A stretch of 64,000 nt of DNA. Origin: Grifola frondosa. Taxonomy: Eukaryota > Basidiomycota > Agaricomycetes > Polyporales > Grifolaceae. The stretch's first letter is position 1; each line of letters begins with the position of its first letter. The notes under the pieces were generated by a model. It searched no databases. It was not told the DNA's origin and saw only the letters and a list, made by a program, of their open reading frames with translations. The stretch covers positions 1 through 64,000 of the forward strand of contig LUGG01000015.1 in the NCBI GenBank assembly GCA_001683735.1, in the 5' to 3' direction. The position numbers and the translations under genes were made by a program. Positions 21,873 to 34,643 of this stretch are shown piece by piece.

Positions 21873-24800
21873 ATGCAACAAGTAGGTGGTGCTACATCAG
21901 TAGCCAAGAAATCTCGCACTTGGTCTTCAGATGAAATACGTCCTTATGTAGAAGATACAACATTGTTAACTGATAATGCTCGATATAAGTTCATAACTTA
22001 TGGTCCTAAATCTGTATTATCTGATATGAATAAGGAGGCAGATACTGTGATGGCAGACATTTCTTTGATGATACTAGCCACACGTTTACCAGGTCATTCA
22101 TTGGAAATCTTATGTCAGTCTCATGGTTTATTTATTTCTAACAGAACATCTAAGAAAAATGCAGCAATGCAAGATATTTTGCTACAACATGTATGTGAAA
22201 CGTGTCCAAAGTTTTTATCTCTATATAAAAAGATCCAATCTGTTAAAAGCAATCTTGAGCGAGTACATCATCATCGAACACAATTGCAATCTACTTCAAA
22301 TAATCAAACTAAATTCAAGTTTCCACCTGAAACTCCTAATTCTAGTTTGCTACACTCTACAATTGAGGGATTTGTTCATGACATTAATTCTGATAAGTTT
22401 GCTGAGTCTGGCTGTGCTATTTGTGGAAGATCAAGTCTCTCTTCAAAAATGAAAAAAATTGCAAATTGTAAATTCAACATGACTATTCTAACACCTGATC
22501 AACCCATGACAAGATTGGAACGCCATTCAGAGGATGACCCTATCAAAGAACTGCCTGGTCCAGTACTTTTGCCAAACTGTGAAGACATATGTTTTGAATG
22601 TAACAGTTATATGGAAAAAGGAATTTGTCCACCGGATGCTTTGGCAAATGGTTTATGGATTGGAGAAGTACCACCTCAGCTTCAAAATTTAACGTGGACA
22701 GAGAAAATGCTTATTGCTCGGGTCAAACATAATCATTGCATCATCAAGGTTCAGGTTTCTGGTATGTCTAAGATGAAGGCCAATGTTCTAAGTCATTCAA
22801 TTCCCATGCCTAAAATTTATTCGGTGTTACCTCCAACACGAGAAGAATTAGATGAAGTTTTAGCATTTTTATTTTTGGGTCCTAACATGCCAACATCACA
22901 GGATTATAAACGTATTCCTATGTTAGTTAGACGTAATAAAGTTGCTGAAGCTTTGGAATGGCTCAAACTCAATCATGTTGATTATGCCAATGTTAACATT
23001 TCTTATGCTAATCTCTCATCCTATCCCGAAGATGTTCCACCTGTAATAGTTGATTATACTCAGTCATATGATTCAACTAAGGATCCTGAAGCCACTGCAG
23101 TGAATGATAATGAAATGGAGGAAGGTGCTGATGATGAGTGTCCATTTGTTGTTCATGGGCTAACTGGAGAAAGCATGATTAATTTAATGAAAATGCGACC
23201 TTCTGAAGTTCGGGCAAGAGCAGTTGAGCATTTTAAACAAGGAAAGGTTTTGGGAATTGGTCAAGAAAAGGTACCTGAAAGTCTGTATCATAATCCTCAA
23301 CTATATCCACAAATGTTTCCTTGGCTTTTCCCCTATGGTTTGGGAGGCCTGGAGAATAATGCAGGCTACAAGAGAGTTTCTGAGGAGAGACGCAAACAAC
23401 AATTGCTAATGTATCATGACAAGCGTTTTCAACTAGAGCCATTATTTCCATTGGTTGCCTTCAATCATGAACAGATCAAAAATTCCACCACTGCAGGATA
23501 TCTTTTAGCTGAGCGAAGCAAATTTACAGATATTGCTGATCGTCTTTTACATTTGAACAATGATACTTTGACAGATCTGGTGAAGCGTCTATCAGAAGGA
23601 CCAGTGAAACCTGAGACAGAAGAGGAGAAGGCATGTTTTAAAATCATCAATGATCTGGATCATGTGGCATATCGTGTCAAAGGTTCTATGACAAGTAAGA
23701 AGTACATGCGTAATGAAATCTGGGCATTGACTTCATATTTAGGAGCACCTTCATGGTTCATAACATTCTCACCTGCAGATATTAATCATCCAATTGCATT
23801 ATACTTTGCAGACAAGGATGAGGTATTTAAACCACAATTCAGAAGTAAGGATGAGAGGTTCAGACTTATAGCCAATAATCCAGTAGCAGGGGCTAGATTT
23901 TTTAAAATGATGGTAGAATTATTTCTGACACACGTACTGGGAGTAGGATTGGACCGTCGAGGTATTTATGGTGTACTGCTGGATACTATGCACTGTGGAA
24001 CAACAGGTCGGCTCACTTTACACATGCACATGTTAATATGGATTCATGGTGGATTAACTCCACAAGAGATTCGTGATCGCATTATGGATCCAAACTCTGA
24101 TTTCCAGAAACATATGGTGGAATATTTAGAGAGTGTGCAAATTGGTGAATTTATGAATGGCACAATGGAAGATGTGCGAACAACAATTGAAGAGACCAAT
24201 GTAGCCAATCCTGAGCGACATCCTCCTACTGAGTCTTTACCCGATGCTCCACCTCCAAAATGTTCTAATAAGGATTGTCAAAATTGTAATGACTGTGAAA
24301 GTTACAATAGCTGGTGGAAACGATTCACTAATATTGTGGATGAGCTAATGTATTTATCTAACCGTCACTCATGTAGAAAATATCGGGATGGTGATAAAGA
24401 TGGCAATTCTAGAGGTTGTATCAATAAGCTGGGTAACTGTAAAGCTAGATTTCCAAGGGAAACATATTTGGAGACTACGGTATCCTGCTACAGGTGCTCT
24501 TAATATGAAAAAGGGGAGGCATGGATTAATACTGTGACCCCAACGGTGACATATCTTTAAGATGTAATACTGATGTCACAAGCTTACTTTCAGGCACAGC
24601 CATCAAATCAGTAATTGCTTATGTTGCTGATTATATCACCAAAACCCCATTGAAGACACACATCATGTTTCAGGCTGTCCAAAAAGTATTTGATCGATAT
24701 GCAGACATTGTGACAGGTGATCAGAGCAGTAAGGAAAAGGCTAGGTCACTTATTACCAAAATCGTTAATAGTTTGACAGCTAGTTCTGAAATAGGTGGAC

Positions 24801-25102
24801 CTATGGCCTCGTTATACTTACTGAAACATAAGGATCATTATACAAGTCATAAATTCCGCATATGCTTTTGGAGAAGTTATATTAATCAGGTTAACTCTGC
24901 TTGGGAACAGCCTTCATCGGATCAAACACCGGATAAAGTTGTTCTAGGTAATGTTAAAGGCAAGGTGGTGGCACTATCAGCAGTATCAGACTATATTTAT
25001 CGACCCTTGAAATATGATCACTATCATTATATGATTGGATCAGACGGGCCAATAAACAGAGAATATCCAAGAACAAAATTGTCAATGGTGATATTAACAT
25101 AG
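21873..25102 (+). pseudogene. Helitron Rep/HUH region
   Basis: The frame is open through the minisatellite from 20457, but the conserved protein probably starts after it (a possible ATG is at 21873). Landmarks: cysteine pairs around 22400-22620, GLWIGEVPPQLQNLTWTEKM (common in fungal Helitrons), APSWFITFSPADINHP (Rep motif 1), GRLTLHMHMLIWIHG at about 24010-24050 (the HUH metal-binding motif), and, after a frameshift at 24503, MKKGEAWINT and AYVADYITKTPLKTHI at about 24618-24665, with the tyrosines expected for nicking. Rep would nick and join DNA during rolling-circle transposition. The stop at 24503 separates the HUH motif from the tyrosines, so this copy should be inactive unless the shift is an error. 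Confidence 0.8.
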
Positions 25103-27690
25103 CTGAAGATGGATGCGATGACTTTGAAGATAATATGATATTAATCCTACATTTGATATCAATTATTCTCAATCTGTGTTGATGGTGATAATGATGTGGA
25201 TACAATAGCTAATTATGATGATGAGAGTGAGGATGAACTCCTACTTACTTCTAAAAGTGCAAAAGAAGCTATACATATCTCAAATGCTGAATCACAAATA
25301 TAAAATGAATCCAAGTATGCACCATTTACTCGTGTCATCCTCAATATCAGACACATCATGTTTCTTTATTACCAGAGGAAGCAGTTTTGTGCCTAACTTT
25401 GTAGGAGGATCATTACCCCGACGGGACACTGGCAACCGTGAAGATTATTGTATGACAATGTTAGCTTTATTTAAGCCATGGCGCACTGGTCATGACTAAA
25501 ATCTGACAAAGATTTGGATGGAATGATATTTTCACAGAGCATACTTTGATGATCGTCAGTTAGAAATCATGAAATTCTTTCATATACGATATGAATGCAA
25601 TGATGCAAGAGATGATTTTTGTGCCATGCGTAAACATAATAGGAAACAATGATCTTCCCTTTGAAGCAGATAATCAGTTACTGATGACTTTGACACTCAA
25701 TATTTAAATGAAAGTAATGATGTTGATGTACGAAGTTAATGGACACTCTGAATGATAACCTTTGGACTAATGTCAGTCAATCAGAGCTCACTCGACAAAG
25801 TCACATGCTACAAGCTGAACGCATAATGTTAGGTGCTGGATGGATGGATCCAATGATTGATGGTTCTGACTCAGAGTCTAATCTAGTACCAGATCAATTT
25901 CAAAATGGAGATGAAAAATCAGCTACTGAATGGAAGACCTTGCTGGCAAACAAACGACAAGAAATTCTCAATGCGCGAGAAGCTCAAGCAAGCCAGAAGA
26001 ATCCTGTCAATCCAAAAACAGGCCTTCCAGAAAATAAGTTTGTTAACACCGTTGAAGTTATTGATCAATCTTATCTGGACAAATCTTTCAAAGCTAAGGA
26101 CAAACATGCCCAAGCTCTTATTGATAATACGTCAAGAAGTTCAGCTGAATGAAGCTCAGGAACGTGCATTTAGAATTGTGGCCAATCATGCATCTCAGCA
26201 AAGTGGCGAACAATTGAAAATGTATCTAGGTGGTATGGCTGGAACAGGAAAATCTCAGGTGATCAAAGCCTTGATAATTTCTTTGGTGAGCGTAAGGAGG
26301 GATATAGATTTATATGTCTTGCACCGACAGGCTCTGCTGCTGCATTAATTGGTGGATCAACTTATCATTCCATATTAGGATTACGTCAACATGGGTCAGA
26401 ATCTGTAGCAACTTTACTTGCAGTCAGAGAGAGACTACAGAATGTTGAATACATATTCTTGGATGAGGTATCGATGGTTGATTGTAATAGCTTATATACT
26501 ATTTGTGAGAAAATGTGCAAAGCACTCAAAAATGAAGGTCAACCATTTGGTGGAATCAATATGATATTTGCAGGTGACTTTGCACAGCTTCCCCTCCAGT
26601 GAATAGCAACACTCTTTTCTCTCACAAAGTGGGACGTGTGATACATACGACTAGTAGCTATACTCAACAGGAAGCCTCTATTGGTAAAGCACTCTGGCAT
26701 CAGGTAACAACTGTTGTTATATTGAGAGAAAATATGAGACAGCGGGCACAAAATTCAGATGATGCTAAATTGCGAACAGCATTGGACAATCTTCGATATA
26801 AGTCTTGCACAAAGGCAGATATAAAGCATATCAGTTCCCGAGTAGCTGGTCGTGGACCTGGTAAACCCAAGTTGAATCAACGCAAATTTAGAAATGTGTC
26901 AGTTATCACAGCATGGAATGCACACAGGGATAAAATCAATGAGATGGGATGTGCTAGATTTGCTCGAGAGACATCACAACCATTGACTACATTCTATTCC
27001 CTAGATAAATGGGGAACAGATAATGATGAGAAGGATAAAAATCTAGAAAAAAGAAGGTAGACCCTAAACGATCATCCAATGTCATTGATCCTATTCTTCA
27101 AGAGTGTCTATGGAATCTGTCTCATAATAGTACAGATAATCATGCTGGAAAATTAACATTATGCCTGGGTCTTCCAGTAATGATAAAACCAATGAGGCAA
27201 CAGAATGTTCGTCACAAATGGTGCTGAAGGTATAGTGGTTGGATGGAAGTCACGTCCATTGCCAAATAATAAACTAGGGTTAGACACTCTATTTATAAAA
27301 TTAACTGCTGCACCAACATCGATTCAACTGGAAGGCTTGCCTGAAAATGTCATTCCAATAAGTCACAGCACTAAAAAGATACGATGCAAGATGCCCAATG
27401 GAAAGGAGCTTCGAATATCTCGGGACCAGGTGGCTGTAATTCCAAACTTTGCCATGACTGACTTTGGCTCTCAGGGTCGTACTCGTCTAATAATGTTTGT
27501 GACTTACAGAATTGCAGATCTCATCAGTCTATTTACACTTGTTTATCTCGTGGATCAACATATGAGGGAACAATTATTGTTCAGCCATTTGATGAGACGT
27601 AAAATGACAGGTGGTATCACTGGTAGTCTTAGACAAGAATTTCGTGAGCTTGAATTATTGGATGAGATCACAAAACTCGATACTTGAAGA
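25103..27690 (+). pseudogene. Helitron linker and Pif1-type helicase
   Basis: After a broken linker (PNFVGGSLPRRDTGNREDYC, FKPWRTGHD near 25400-25497), the helicase is read in several frames: GGMAGTGKSQVIKALI (Walker A, about 26230-26270), LAPTGSAAALIGGSTYHS, FLDEVSMVD (Walker B, about 26456), FAGDFAQLPP, then QVTTVVILRENMRQR, PVMIKPMRQQN, and the C-terminal Pif1 motifs TDFGSQGRTR and YTCLSRGSTYEGTIIVQP. These form a 5'-3' DNA helicase that unwinds the donor during Helitron movement. At least four frameshifts or stops (near 26152, 26300, 26600, 27060-27200, 27480) break it. The order and motif quality leave little doubt about identity. Confidence 0.82.
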
Positions 27691-28950
27691 AACTTCCAGC
27701 TAAAGTTACAGGCTCCACAAGAAATGCACTTATCCACTCGTTCAGAGCCTGGAAAGGTTCCCTCTTTGTACCTAAATCAATGCATGGAGCATTAAAATGG
27801 ACCAAATCTGAGCCATTTGAAAATGAGAACCTGAATCAGAGTTGCCCTGGAACATTGTTACACGTCAGAAGGCAGACAAAAAGACTAAAAATCAAGAGCA
27901 ATTTGAGGAGAAAATATCTTTACCTCGTGGTCAAAAGGATATTAGTCTTTTTGTAAGTGCTAAAGGTACCAACACTTTAAACACCATAAGCATTGATCAA
28001 GGTGGTTTAAAAAGTGGCAAGCGCAAAAGAGATGTGAAGTCTGAAACTGTGGAAGACACAAATGAACGTAAAGTTAAAAAGTCTAGATTACATAGGCAAT
28101 CTGATTTATTAACTTATGCTTCACCCATCGCTTTTCAGTGGGATGCTGACAACTATAGCTGTGCATATGATACTTTATTCTCTATCTTATTTTCAGTATA
28201 TTGTGAATCTACAGAAAGGTGGACTCAGAAGTGGTTAATCAGAATGGACTTTTGACATCATTTACTGCTGCATTTCAACGAGTAAGGGAGGGTAAATCAA
28301 CCATGGAACAAGCCAGAGATTGCTTAGGCAAATCTTACATAATATAGATGCAGAATCATTTCCACTCACAGGACATCGTGGCAGTGAACTTTTTTCACTA
28401 TTAAAATGTATGCTAGAAGTGAACGATGGCTGTGTTGAACGTACTCTTTGCTGTCAGCATTGTCATATTGACTTGGAAGCTGAAGAGGAAATACCATTTT
28501 ATGGGATTGCTCAAAAGTCATATGGAATGAATATCCTACAAAGCTTGGCTCACATAAAGAGAGGACTATAAAAGAGTGGCTTACTCCATTATTCAACCGA
28601 CCCATTGCTCAGAAATGCGACAAATGCACAGGCAACATGTTTCAACGAGTTGAATTTCCACAAAATCCAAACTTTGTATGCTTTATTACTAATGGTACAC
28701 GTATTAAATTTAATCATATAATTAATCTGAATGAAGATACAGAGGCATACAGATTGTGTGGAATTATATACTTTGGTGATTTCCACTTTACATCCAGAAT
28801 CATCGAGGCAGATGGTAAGACTTGGTATAATGAGGTGTGGAATTAGGCAGAAGGTCAAAATTTCAAGGGAAAATTGATGACATGGATGCAGCAAAACTTA
28901 GTAGAGCTAAAAAGAGAAAGAGTAGTGTAGCTATATATACTAAGTTGTAA
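27691..28950 (+). pseudogene. Helitron C-terminal UCH/C19-like peptidase region
   Basis: After the helicase and a basic, Lys-rich linker (KSGKRKRDVKSETV..) comes AFQWDADNYSCAYDTLFSIL (about 28132-28190). Its NYSCAYD resembles the catalytic-cysteine box of ubiquitin-hydrolase-type (C19) peptidases. CCQHCH and QKCDKCTG could be zinc-binding pairs, and FGDFHFTSRII..DGKTWYND (about 28770-28840) fits the His box. Cysteine-peptidase tails of this kind are known from Helitrons. Three frameshifts occur (28255, 28350, 28570). The peptidase call rests on the Cys/His boxes and their order. If correct, the original protein may have trimmed itself or removed ubiquitin-like tags. Confidence 0.6.
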
Positions 28951-28992
28951 TATTCAATGTCAATGACTCAAATTTTGTATAATATCATATCA

Positions 28993-29464
28993 AGCTTGTA
29001 AAAAATGCTAATGTATTAGTTGAACCTACGTGTTTCAATTTATAAATGTCAATGATCAAACTATAATTTTACAATTACTTATTTATAATGTATAACAGAT
29101 GAATTGATAATCAATAGTTTAAATAATAAGTGTAGCACTTTGCAAAGGTGGGCATATTGTTGGGAGGGTAGGAGAAGGTCATTTAAAATATTTTCAAATG
29201 AATAAAATTTAAACAATAATAAATTTTATGTTTAGTTAGCTTGTAAAAAAGTTAAGAGATTAATTAAACCTCTGTGCTTCGATTATGAATGTGAAAGGAT
29301 GTATAGTATAATTCTATAATTATTTGTTTATAATGTGTAATAAATGAATTAACAATGAATAGTTTAAATAATAATTTAGTACTTTGCAAAAAATACATAT
29401 TGTCAGAAGGGTAAAAGGGGTTATATATAATATTTTAAAATAAACAAGACTCAAATAATAATAA
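28993..29464. repeat. diverged AT-rich tandem duplication, about 246-bp period
   Basis: Copy 1 28993-29223 and copy 2 29239-29464 both start agcttgtaaaaaa, share gtttaaataataa and actttgcaaa in order, and end with aataataaa. They differ at many sites, so the duplication is old. It lies just after the Helitron coding end and may be its 3' non-coding region, or a satellite. Confidence 0.7.
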
Positions 29465-29469
29465 AATTA

Positions 29470-29819
29470 ATCATTTTCCTCATCAATCGTACCTGCCATG
29501 CGGAGCAATGGCCCTCTAAAACCAAGTGGGAAGGGGTAGCCGATGATAGAGGTGGATCTCGCCAGGCCCGCAGCCGCGCTGCGATATAGGAGGCACATGC
29601 CTGCCTTCCCCGCCTGGGGCCATCTCCACCTCTGTCGGCCTCCATGGTCTTCCGATCGGGCGCGAAGAGGAACTCGCGATGCCAGATGTTGATGGCGCGC
29701 GTTGAGCTCGAGGTAGTCGGCGGACGGATCCAAGGATTGCGCGCAGGACCTCGTGTCCGGCGTCGATACGTGGTGGGGGGAGGGCTGTTTTGAGCGGCAG
29801 CATGAGTTATAGGCGGCGC
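29470..29819 (-). other. unassigned coding-like sequence
   Basis: A minus-strand frame reads ..SADYLELNARHQHLASRV.. and ends IIGYPFPLGFRGPLLRM near 29490; another frame gives INIWHREFLFAPDRKTMEAD. It might be the decayed last exon of the neighbouring ChAP gene or a separate remnant. I see no firm match. Confidence 0.25.
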
Positions 29820-32240
29820 GAGTTGTGGAAAGGGGGCAGATTCTGGAGGTACCTGCGGTCACAAATGAAGATACACCTCGCGAGATTGGCGACTCGGACA
29901 GACTACAGTGGTGGGTCCTTACACATCGCACGCTCGAAGTCACCAGTCAAGGCTGCAGTCCACTTGAGACCGCACGGCGCATACGAAGCAATGTGGGACA
30001 AGCCAGTCGGACGTACCTCGTAGAGCACCATGAACAGGTCGTCGAGCCCCGCTCACACAACCGCTTGTCGCTGAACGAGAACGGCTCCTGTGCGGGACAT
30101 GATGCCGGTTCTCTATCCAGCGCGCTTTGTGAGGCGCCTGCAGCAGCCTGCATCGGCTTCTCCACCGAATTTCCCGCAGCAGTCTTCATCCCATCCTCCG
30201 TCATCTCGCCCTAGCCATTCGCTTTCTCCTCCCCTCCTTCATGATCGCTCTCAGTCGAGATTCGTATCGTCGGAATCCCGTTTGCAATCGCCAGCGTGTC
30301 CGAGTCTGAGTCACCGCCCATCTCATCAGCATTGTTTGCGTCCTCCGCAATATCTGCGTCGTCGACGTTCGATCCGGGCGGGAGAGGCCACGCCACGCGT
30401 CGATGCATCGTCGTCCGCACAGCCGTCCTTCTTCGACGCTGCCCCGGGCAATGACGCGCCCCGTTGTGGCGTAGCGGGCTCTGCGGCCACGTTGATGCCG
30501 GTATCGGCGGTGCTAGACGAACGACTGTGGATATCATTCTGCACCTTCTGCATGCGGTGTCTCTTCTTCCATGACGAACACGCAGTTCCGCCGTCTTCAG
30601 GAAGTCCATCCCCAAGCCGATTTGTGACACGAACCGCATGAGGAGCGCGTACGCACGCGCCCAGGTGCCGCGCAGGCTTGGGGTGGGCAAGCACAGGAGG
30701 GCAGGATCGGCCTGTACATGCATATAATGTGAGAGTGCACGAGATCTTGGTCAAAGAGGACGTACCTCGTCGTCTTCGGCCTTGCTGCGTGCAGAGAGTA
30801 TGTCGATGATCATGCCTTTGGCTGGCAGGTGTACGCGCGCAGGGTTGAGATTCCGGTGAGCGTCCCGGCCATTGTAAGTGAACATGGGACACGGGTTCAC
30901 CGTCAAAAGCGCCTGGGTTGAAATCATTGGTTGGAGACAGCGATTGAATGGACAAGGTATGTACTCACTGACTCATCCTGCCCGAGGTCGATGTAGATCT
31001 CCGTGAGCTTCTCCCAGGTGACAAACTCGCTCGGTGCACAGTTAACGGCTTGCCGCGCAAGCTTCAGTGCCCATTCATTGTTTCCTTTAGAGCGTACGAA
31101 GTCGCACTGCACATATAGTAATGTGTAGGATTGCGGCGTCTGTTTCATAGCGGCGGACGTTATCTGAACAGCCTTCACTTCCTCATCTTTGAATGCAAGC
31201 TTAGCGTGGAAGCGAAAAAAAAAACTAAATAGGTTGGACGCACTCATTCCGAGATGGCTCTTTGTTAGAAGTGATGACACTACAGGGTCTTTCGCTGACA
31301 GCTTCTCGGACAGGTTTGCAGCATATTGATATTGTCCACTGTCGCTGAAGTACTTCAAGATTGCGTTAGTGAGATGATTCGAGACCACGGTAGCGACTTG
31401 GATTCGGGGTCGGAGCGACTTGCTAACCTTTGGCATCATTGTTAGCGCGTCATTCATTCGCAGAGAAACGACCTACCTTTCATGAAAACGGCCTCTGCGA
31501 CCTGCAGAAAGCACAGTTCACCCTCAGGGTTGGTGATGAGGTCGAATGCGATAAGCCTCAAGACAGTAGAAAGGGTCGTCGGAGTAGAGGATAGCGCGCA
31601 GTAAAGCGGACAGAAATGTTTCCTGCCAAATCTCTTGCGTTGCTTCACGTCTGAAGGCGTCGTTGATACCAAGGCAGCACATACGAGGAAGTAGAAATGT
31701 ACCTTTTCCGGTGTAGATCGACCACGTATGCATTCATGCCTCCGGACATTTTGACGTCCACGCGCACATCCACTCGAGAGAAAGCATTGAAACAACTGTT
31801 TGAGGTAATGGGCACGTCGCAAGGCATCCCATGACTTCAGAACTCGCCAGTACATCCATTCCGTACCTTCAATGAAGAACCCTTCGTAAACCAGCCTGAG
31901 TCGTCTTCGATAGCGTAAGTTAGGAAGTCAATGTATACCGCAAGAGATGCCGAGGAGGACACATCCACTCCGCAGACGTAGTGATACGACCCAAGCTGCA
32001 GCAGCTCGGGAATGACAATGCATACAGCCAGACGCGGAGAATGGCTCACATCGCGTTGGCCACTCCGACCCGTGCTCTTCACAACATGACAAAAGTCTGG
32101 TGGTCCTAGTTCGCGGAAGGTTGCTGTAGGAAAGCATTGGTGAACTTCGAAGCACACAACTCGAAGCTGCTCTCAACTGACATAGACTCCCTGTACGCGG
32201 GGTCAATGATTCTCCCAGGTCCGTCTACAGATTGTAAGTC
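29820..32240 (-). pseudogene. ChAP (Chs5-Arf1-binding) protein gene, frameshifted
   Basis: Minus-strand pieces in order match Bch1/Bud7-type ChAPs, exomer subunits with TPR repeats that carry cargo such as chitin synthase from the trans-Golgi to the plasma membrane: SGQRDVSHSPRL, YHYVCGVDVSSSASLAVYID, FLTYAIEDDSGWFTKGSS, GINDAFRREATQEIWQETFL, LRAILYSDDP, YFSDSGQYQYAANLSEKLSA, LKLARQAVNCAPSEFVTWEK, LTEIYIDLGQDES, FTYNGRDAHR, LRGTWARAYALLMRFVSQIG, IPTIRISTESDHE, FSFSDKRLCER. TPR and acidic-linker order is kept and several introns are canonical, but at least six frame changes occur. The last C-terminal exons (below 29820) are not convincing. Either a pseudogene or a real gene with many base errors; the locus lies directly beside half of a glycogen debranching gene. 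Confidence 0.7.
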
Positions 32241-32499
32241 AACGCTCGAATCAACTTTGACGAGAAGATGCATACCTCAAATAGCTCTAGGACGTCTTTG
32301 AATGACGCGTCCACCATCCTCTGTTGGCGAGAACCCCGTGAATATGGGAGTTGTGACGATTTGGAAAAACAGACTTAACACACATAGCAAACCCATCATC
32401 GAGAACGACCCACCCAACGAATCAACCCCTGCCACACAGAGAATCCACCCTAACCCATCCATCAAACATCGCATACTTCTCCACTTCAACACATGGTGA

Positions 32500-34643
32500 A
32501 CCGGACCAGGCCACTATCCTCTCCGAGTTTGGTAACTTCGTACTTTCTCTTTTCGCCAACCAGGTTCAACAACTTCGGATACAGGTCGTCGAATCCCTTC
32601 ACCGAGCCAATGGCCGAGAATGAGAAAGTGATGAGTGCACCAGTAGATAGGGAGTCTTATGCAGAACATTTGTGCAGGTATGATCCATTGTCGTACGAAA
32701 GGCCGTAGAAAAGAGCATGGGGACGGAGCCGCTGTGAGGAATAACAATACATGGTCATGTCGGACCCTTTCCAGTGGGAGGAAGTTCTTCTTTACTCGTT
32801 AACGTGTAATAGAGCAGAATGGCTTTCAAACGTTCGCGCCAATGAGGTAACGTACTCGGCCATAGCCAAGGGTTGCTCTTCGGATCGCGTTCTGGCCTAT
32901 CAGCGGTTATTAGCTTCCCAGTCATATGATGGACTATTGTTGCAACGAAGTTTGACGCAGTCGCCCCAAACGATGACCTTGCGTCCGAGATAGGGCGGCA
33001 GCGCAAAGTTGACAAGCGAGTATTTCAATGGGTCAGAGCTAGCCGCGTGAAGTAGGACTCGATCAAAGGCAACCTGCACTAAGAATCAGGGAGGGACATG
33101 AGGAAAGGTGCGACAAAACGGAAAACTTACTGTTTGGTTTTGGGTCCTAATTTCGGGCCGTTCTCCTCGAGACGCGTGTGCTTCAGCCTGTTCTCGATGT
33201 TATCCATAGCAATTTTGCTATCGGTATTCTTTGACAAAACCCGCTGCGGCACCGAAAACGTGTGTGCCGAACTTTCGTTCGAGCTTTCCTGGTCCCTTCG
33301 CATCTCCCGAGGCCCTGACGATCTCTGCCAACTGCACAACTGCTTTGCGCGTAGCATCTTGGCCTGACCAAGTAATGACTTCTTGCTTGTCCAGCGCCTC
33401 CTTGACGGCACTGCGCTCTCGAGTAACAATCCAAAACGCAGTATTGCCACATGTTCAGCTCGTTGACATACGCCTGGAAACTGCCAATGAGGGCGGCAAT
33501 GTCCTGCTCAGAGGTGACCACCGTGTGCAAACCGGCAGACTGAACCGAAGCAGAATATTCAATCGTGGCGGTATCGAGCTCCAATGCAGGAGTCAGATGA
33601 GGAGTATTTGTGGCACTATATCCTGACATGAATCCGTGGTAAGCCTGACTTCGAATGGTGATGTGTAATTCTTACCTGCTTCAGAATTTTCAAGCAACCA
33701 CGGGCTGTCACTGGCAGTGTAGTTGAAGACAACGACCGCCAGATTAAGTAGTCCATACACTTCTCTCGCAACCTTCAACATCTCTCCAAGCCTAGCCTTA
33801 CCTCCATCTGTTCCCAGGTCCTTTTTCCCTCCAGGAAACATCGACAGCTGGTAGATGAGCTGATTCCGGATAGATTAAGGACTCTCGCTTTCTCCTCTCT
33901 CCTGAAGGAGAAAATGGAGATGTATGATTTCGTGCGGAGGATGGGATCGATATTAAAATAGCCTTCGCGACCCTTGATTCGTGAGCCCGGGTTGGCACCG
34001 TCGTATTCTACCCAGTAACCAAAGGCGCTAGCATGAGAGATAGATAGATCAACCTGGATAGGCTTTGAGAAGCTGGTTGGTAACCTGTATGAGTCTGAGT
34101 CAGTAAGACACACTTTCTTCGCGAAAGTATAACGCACATCCTCTCCACGAATCGATCCCGTAAAAATCGGCCGCCATCTAGAGGGAAGTTCGCCTTGAAC
34201 ACGCCATTCTTTGAGGCCGGAGTTCCGGCTTCGAGAGATACGCAGGACATATGGGGTATATGCCGGCGGAAGACGTACGTACTGTGGGGGGATGGTCAAT
34301 ATGCAAAGCATCCGATCAGGAGCAGATATAGCATAGCGCAACCGTAAGCACGCAGGACCATGCTCTATTGAGGCGCTCTGAAGATGCGATGAAGGGAATC
34401 ATACTCAACAGATCTGTCTTTATGCAGACCGCCGCCTGGATCTAACCGCAACTCGTATACACAAATCGGCTTCTCTCCTTGTTTGAATGTAGCCTCAAAG
34501 AAGTCAATGCCTTCATCAGCAGGCGCCTTGGGAGTCTTCGGAGTCTTTGGAGATGACGAGTCACCGGACGGCGGGCCTATCGGTGCTGCCTTCGGTCCCG
34601 TTACAGAATGCAACGCAGGTCTGACTTTATGAGCTTTGGGCAT
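32500..34643 (-). pseudogene. GDB1: glycogen debranching enzyme, N-terminal half, frameshifted
   Basis: Starts at ATG 34643 (MPKAHKVRPALHSVTGP..), exon 1 to 34410, intron 34282-34409, then YVRLPPAYTPYVLRIS, LEAGTPASKNGVFKANFP, DLSISHASAFGYWVEYDGAN, SRIKGREGYFNIDPILRTKS, VYGLLNLAVVVFNYTASDSP, MDNIENRLKHTRLEENGPK, RKVIVWGDCVKLR and AIGSVKGFDDLYPKLLNLVG near 32570. These follow the order of the 4-alpha-glucanotransferase half of eukaryotic debranching enzyme, which trims branch points of glycogen in the cytosol. Parts of the barrel (the 33780-33900 step and the part before 33000) are shortened, and at least six frameshifts and stops occur. Sequence similarity stops near 32500. The amylo-1,6-glucosidase half is at 57.5-59.6 kb on the same strand. 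Confidence 0.75.

Larger units (their letters stand above)
20457..28950 (+). mobile_element. Helitron (rolling-circle transposon), decayed
   Basis: The order of parts is that of a fungal Helitron: Rep/HUH region, Pif1-type helicase, and a C-terminal peptidase-like domain, all plus strand but in at least eight frames or pieces. Coding similarity ends at a TAA at 28948-28950. I could not fix the ends: no confident 5' TC or 3' CTRR with hairpin was recognised, so the limits given are those of the coding region. Downstream lies an AT-rich duplication (28993-29464). Frameshifts and stops mean the element cannot be autonomous as read. Confidence 0.8.

Noticed and set aside
28900..29470. Defined Helitron 3' end (hairpin plus CTRR)
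   Set aside because: Several ctagt/ctaat words occur but none with a clear hairpin 10-12 nt before it.
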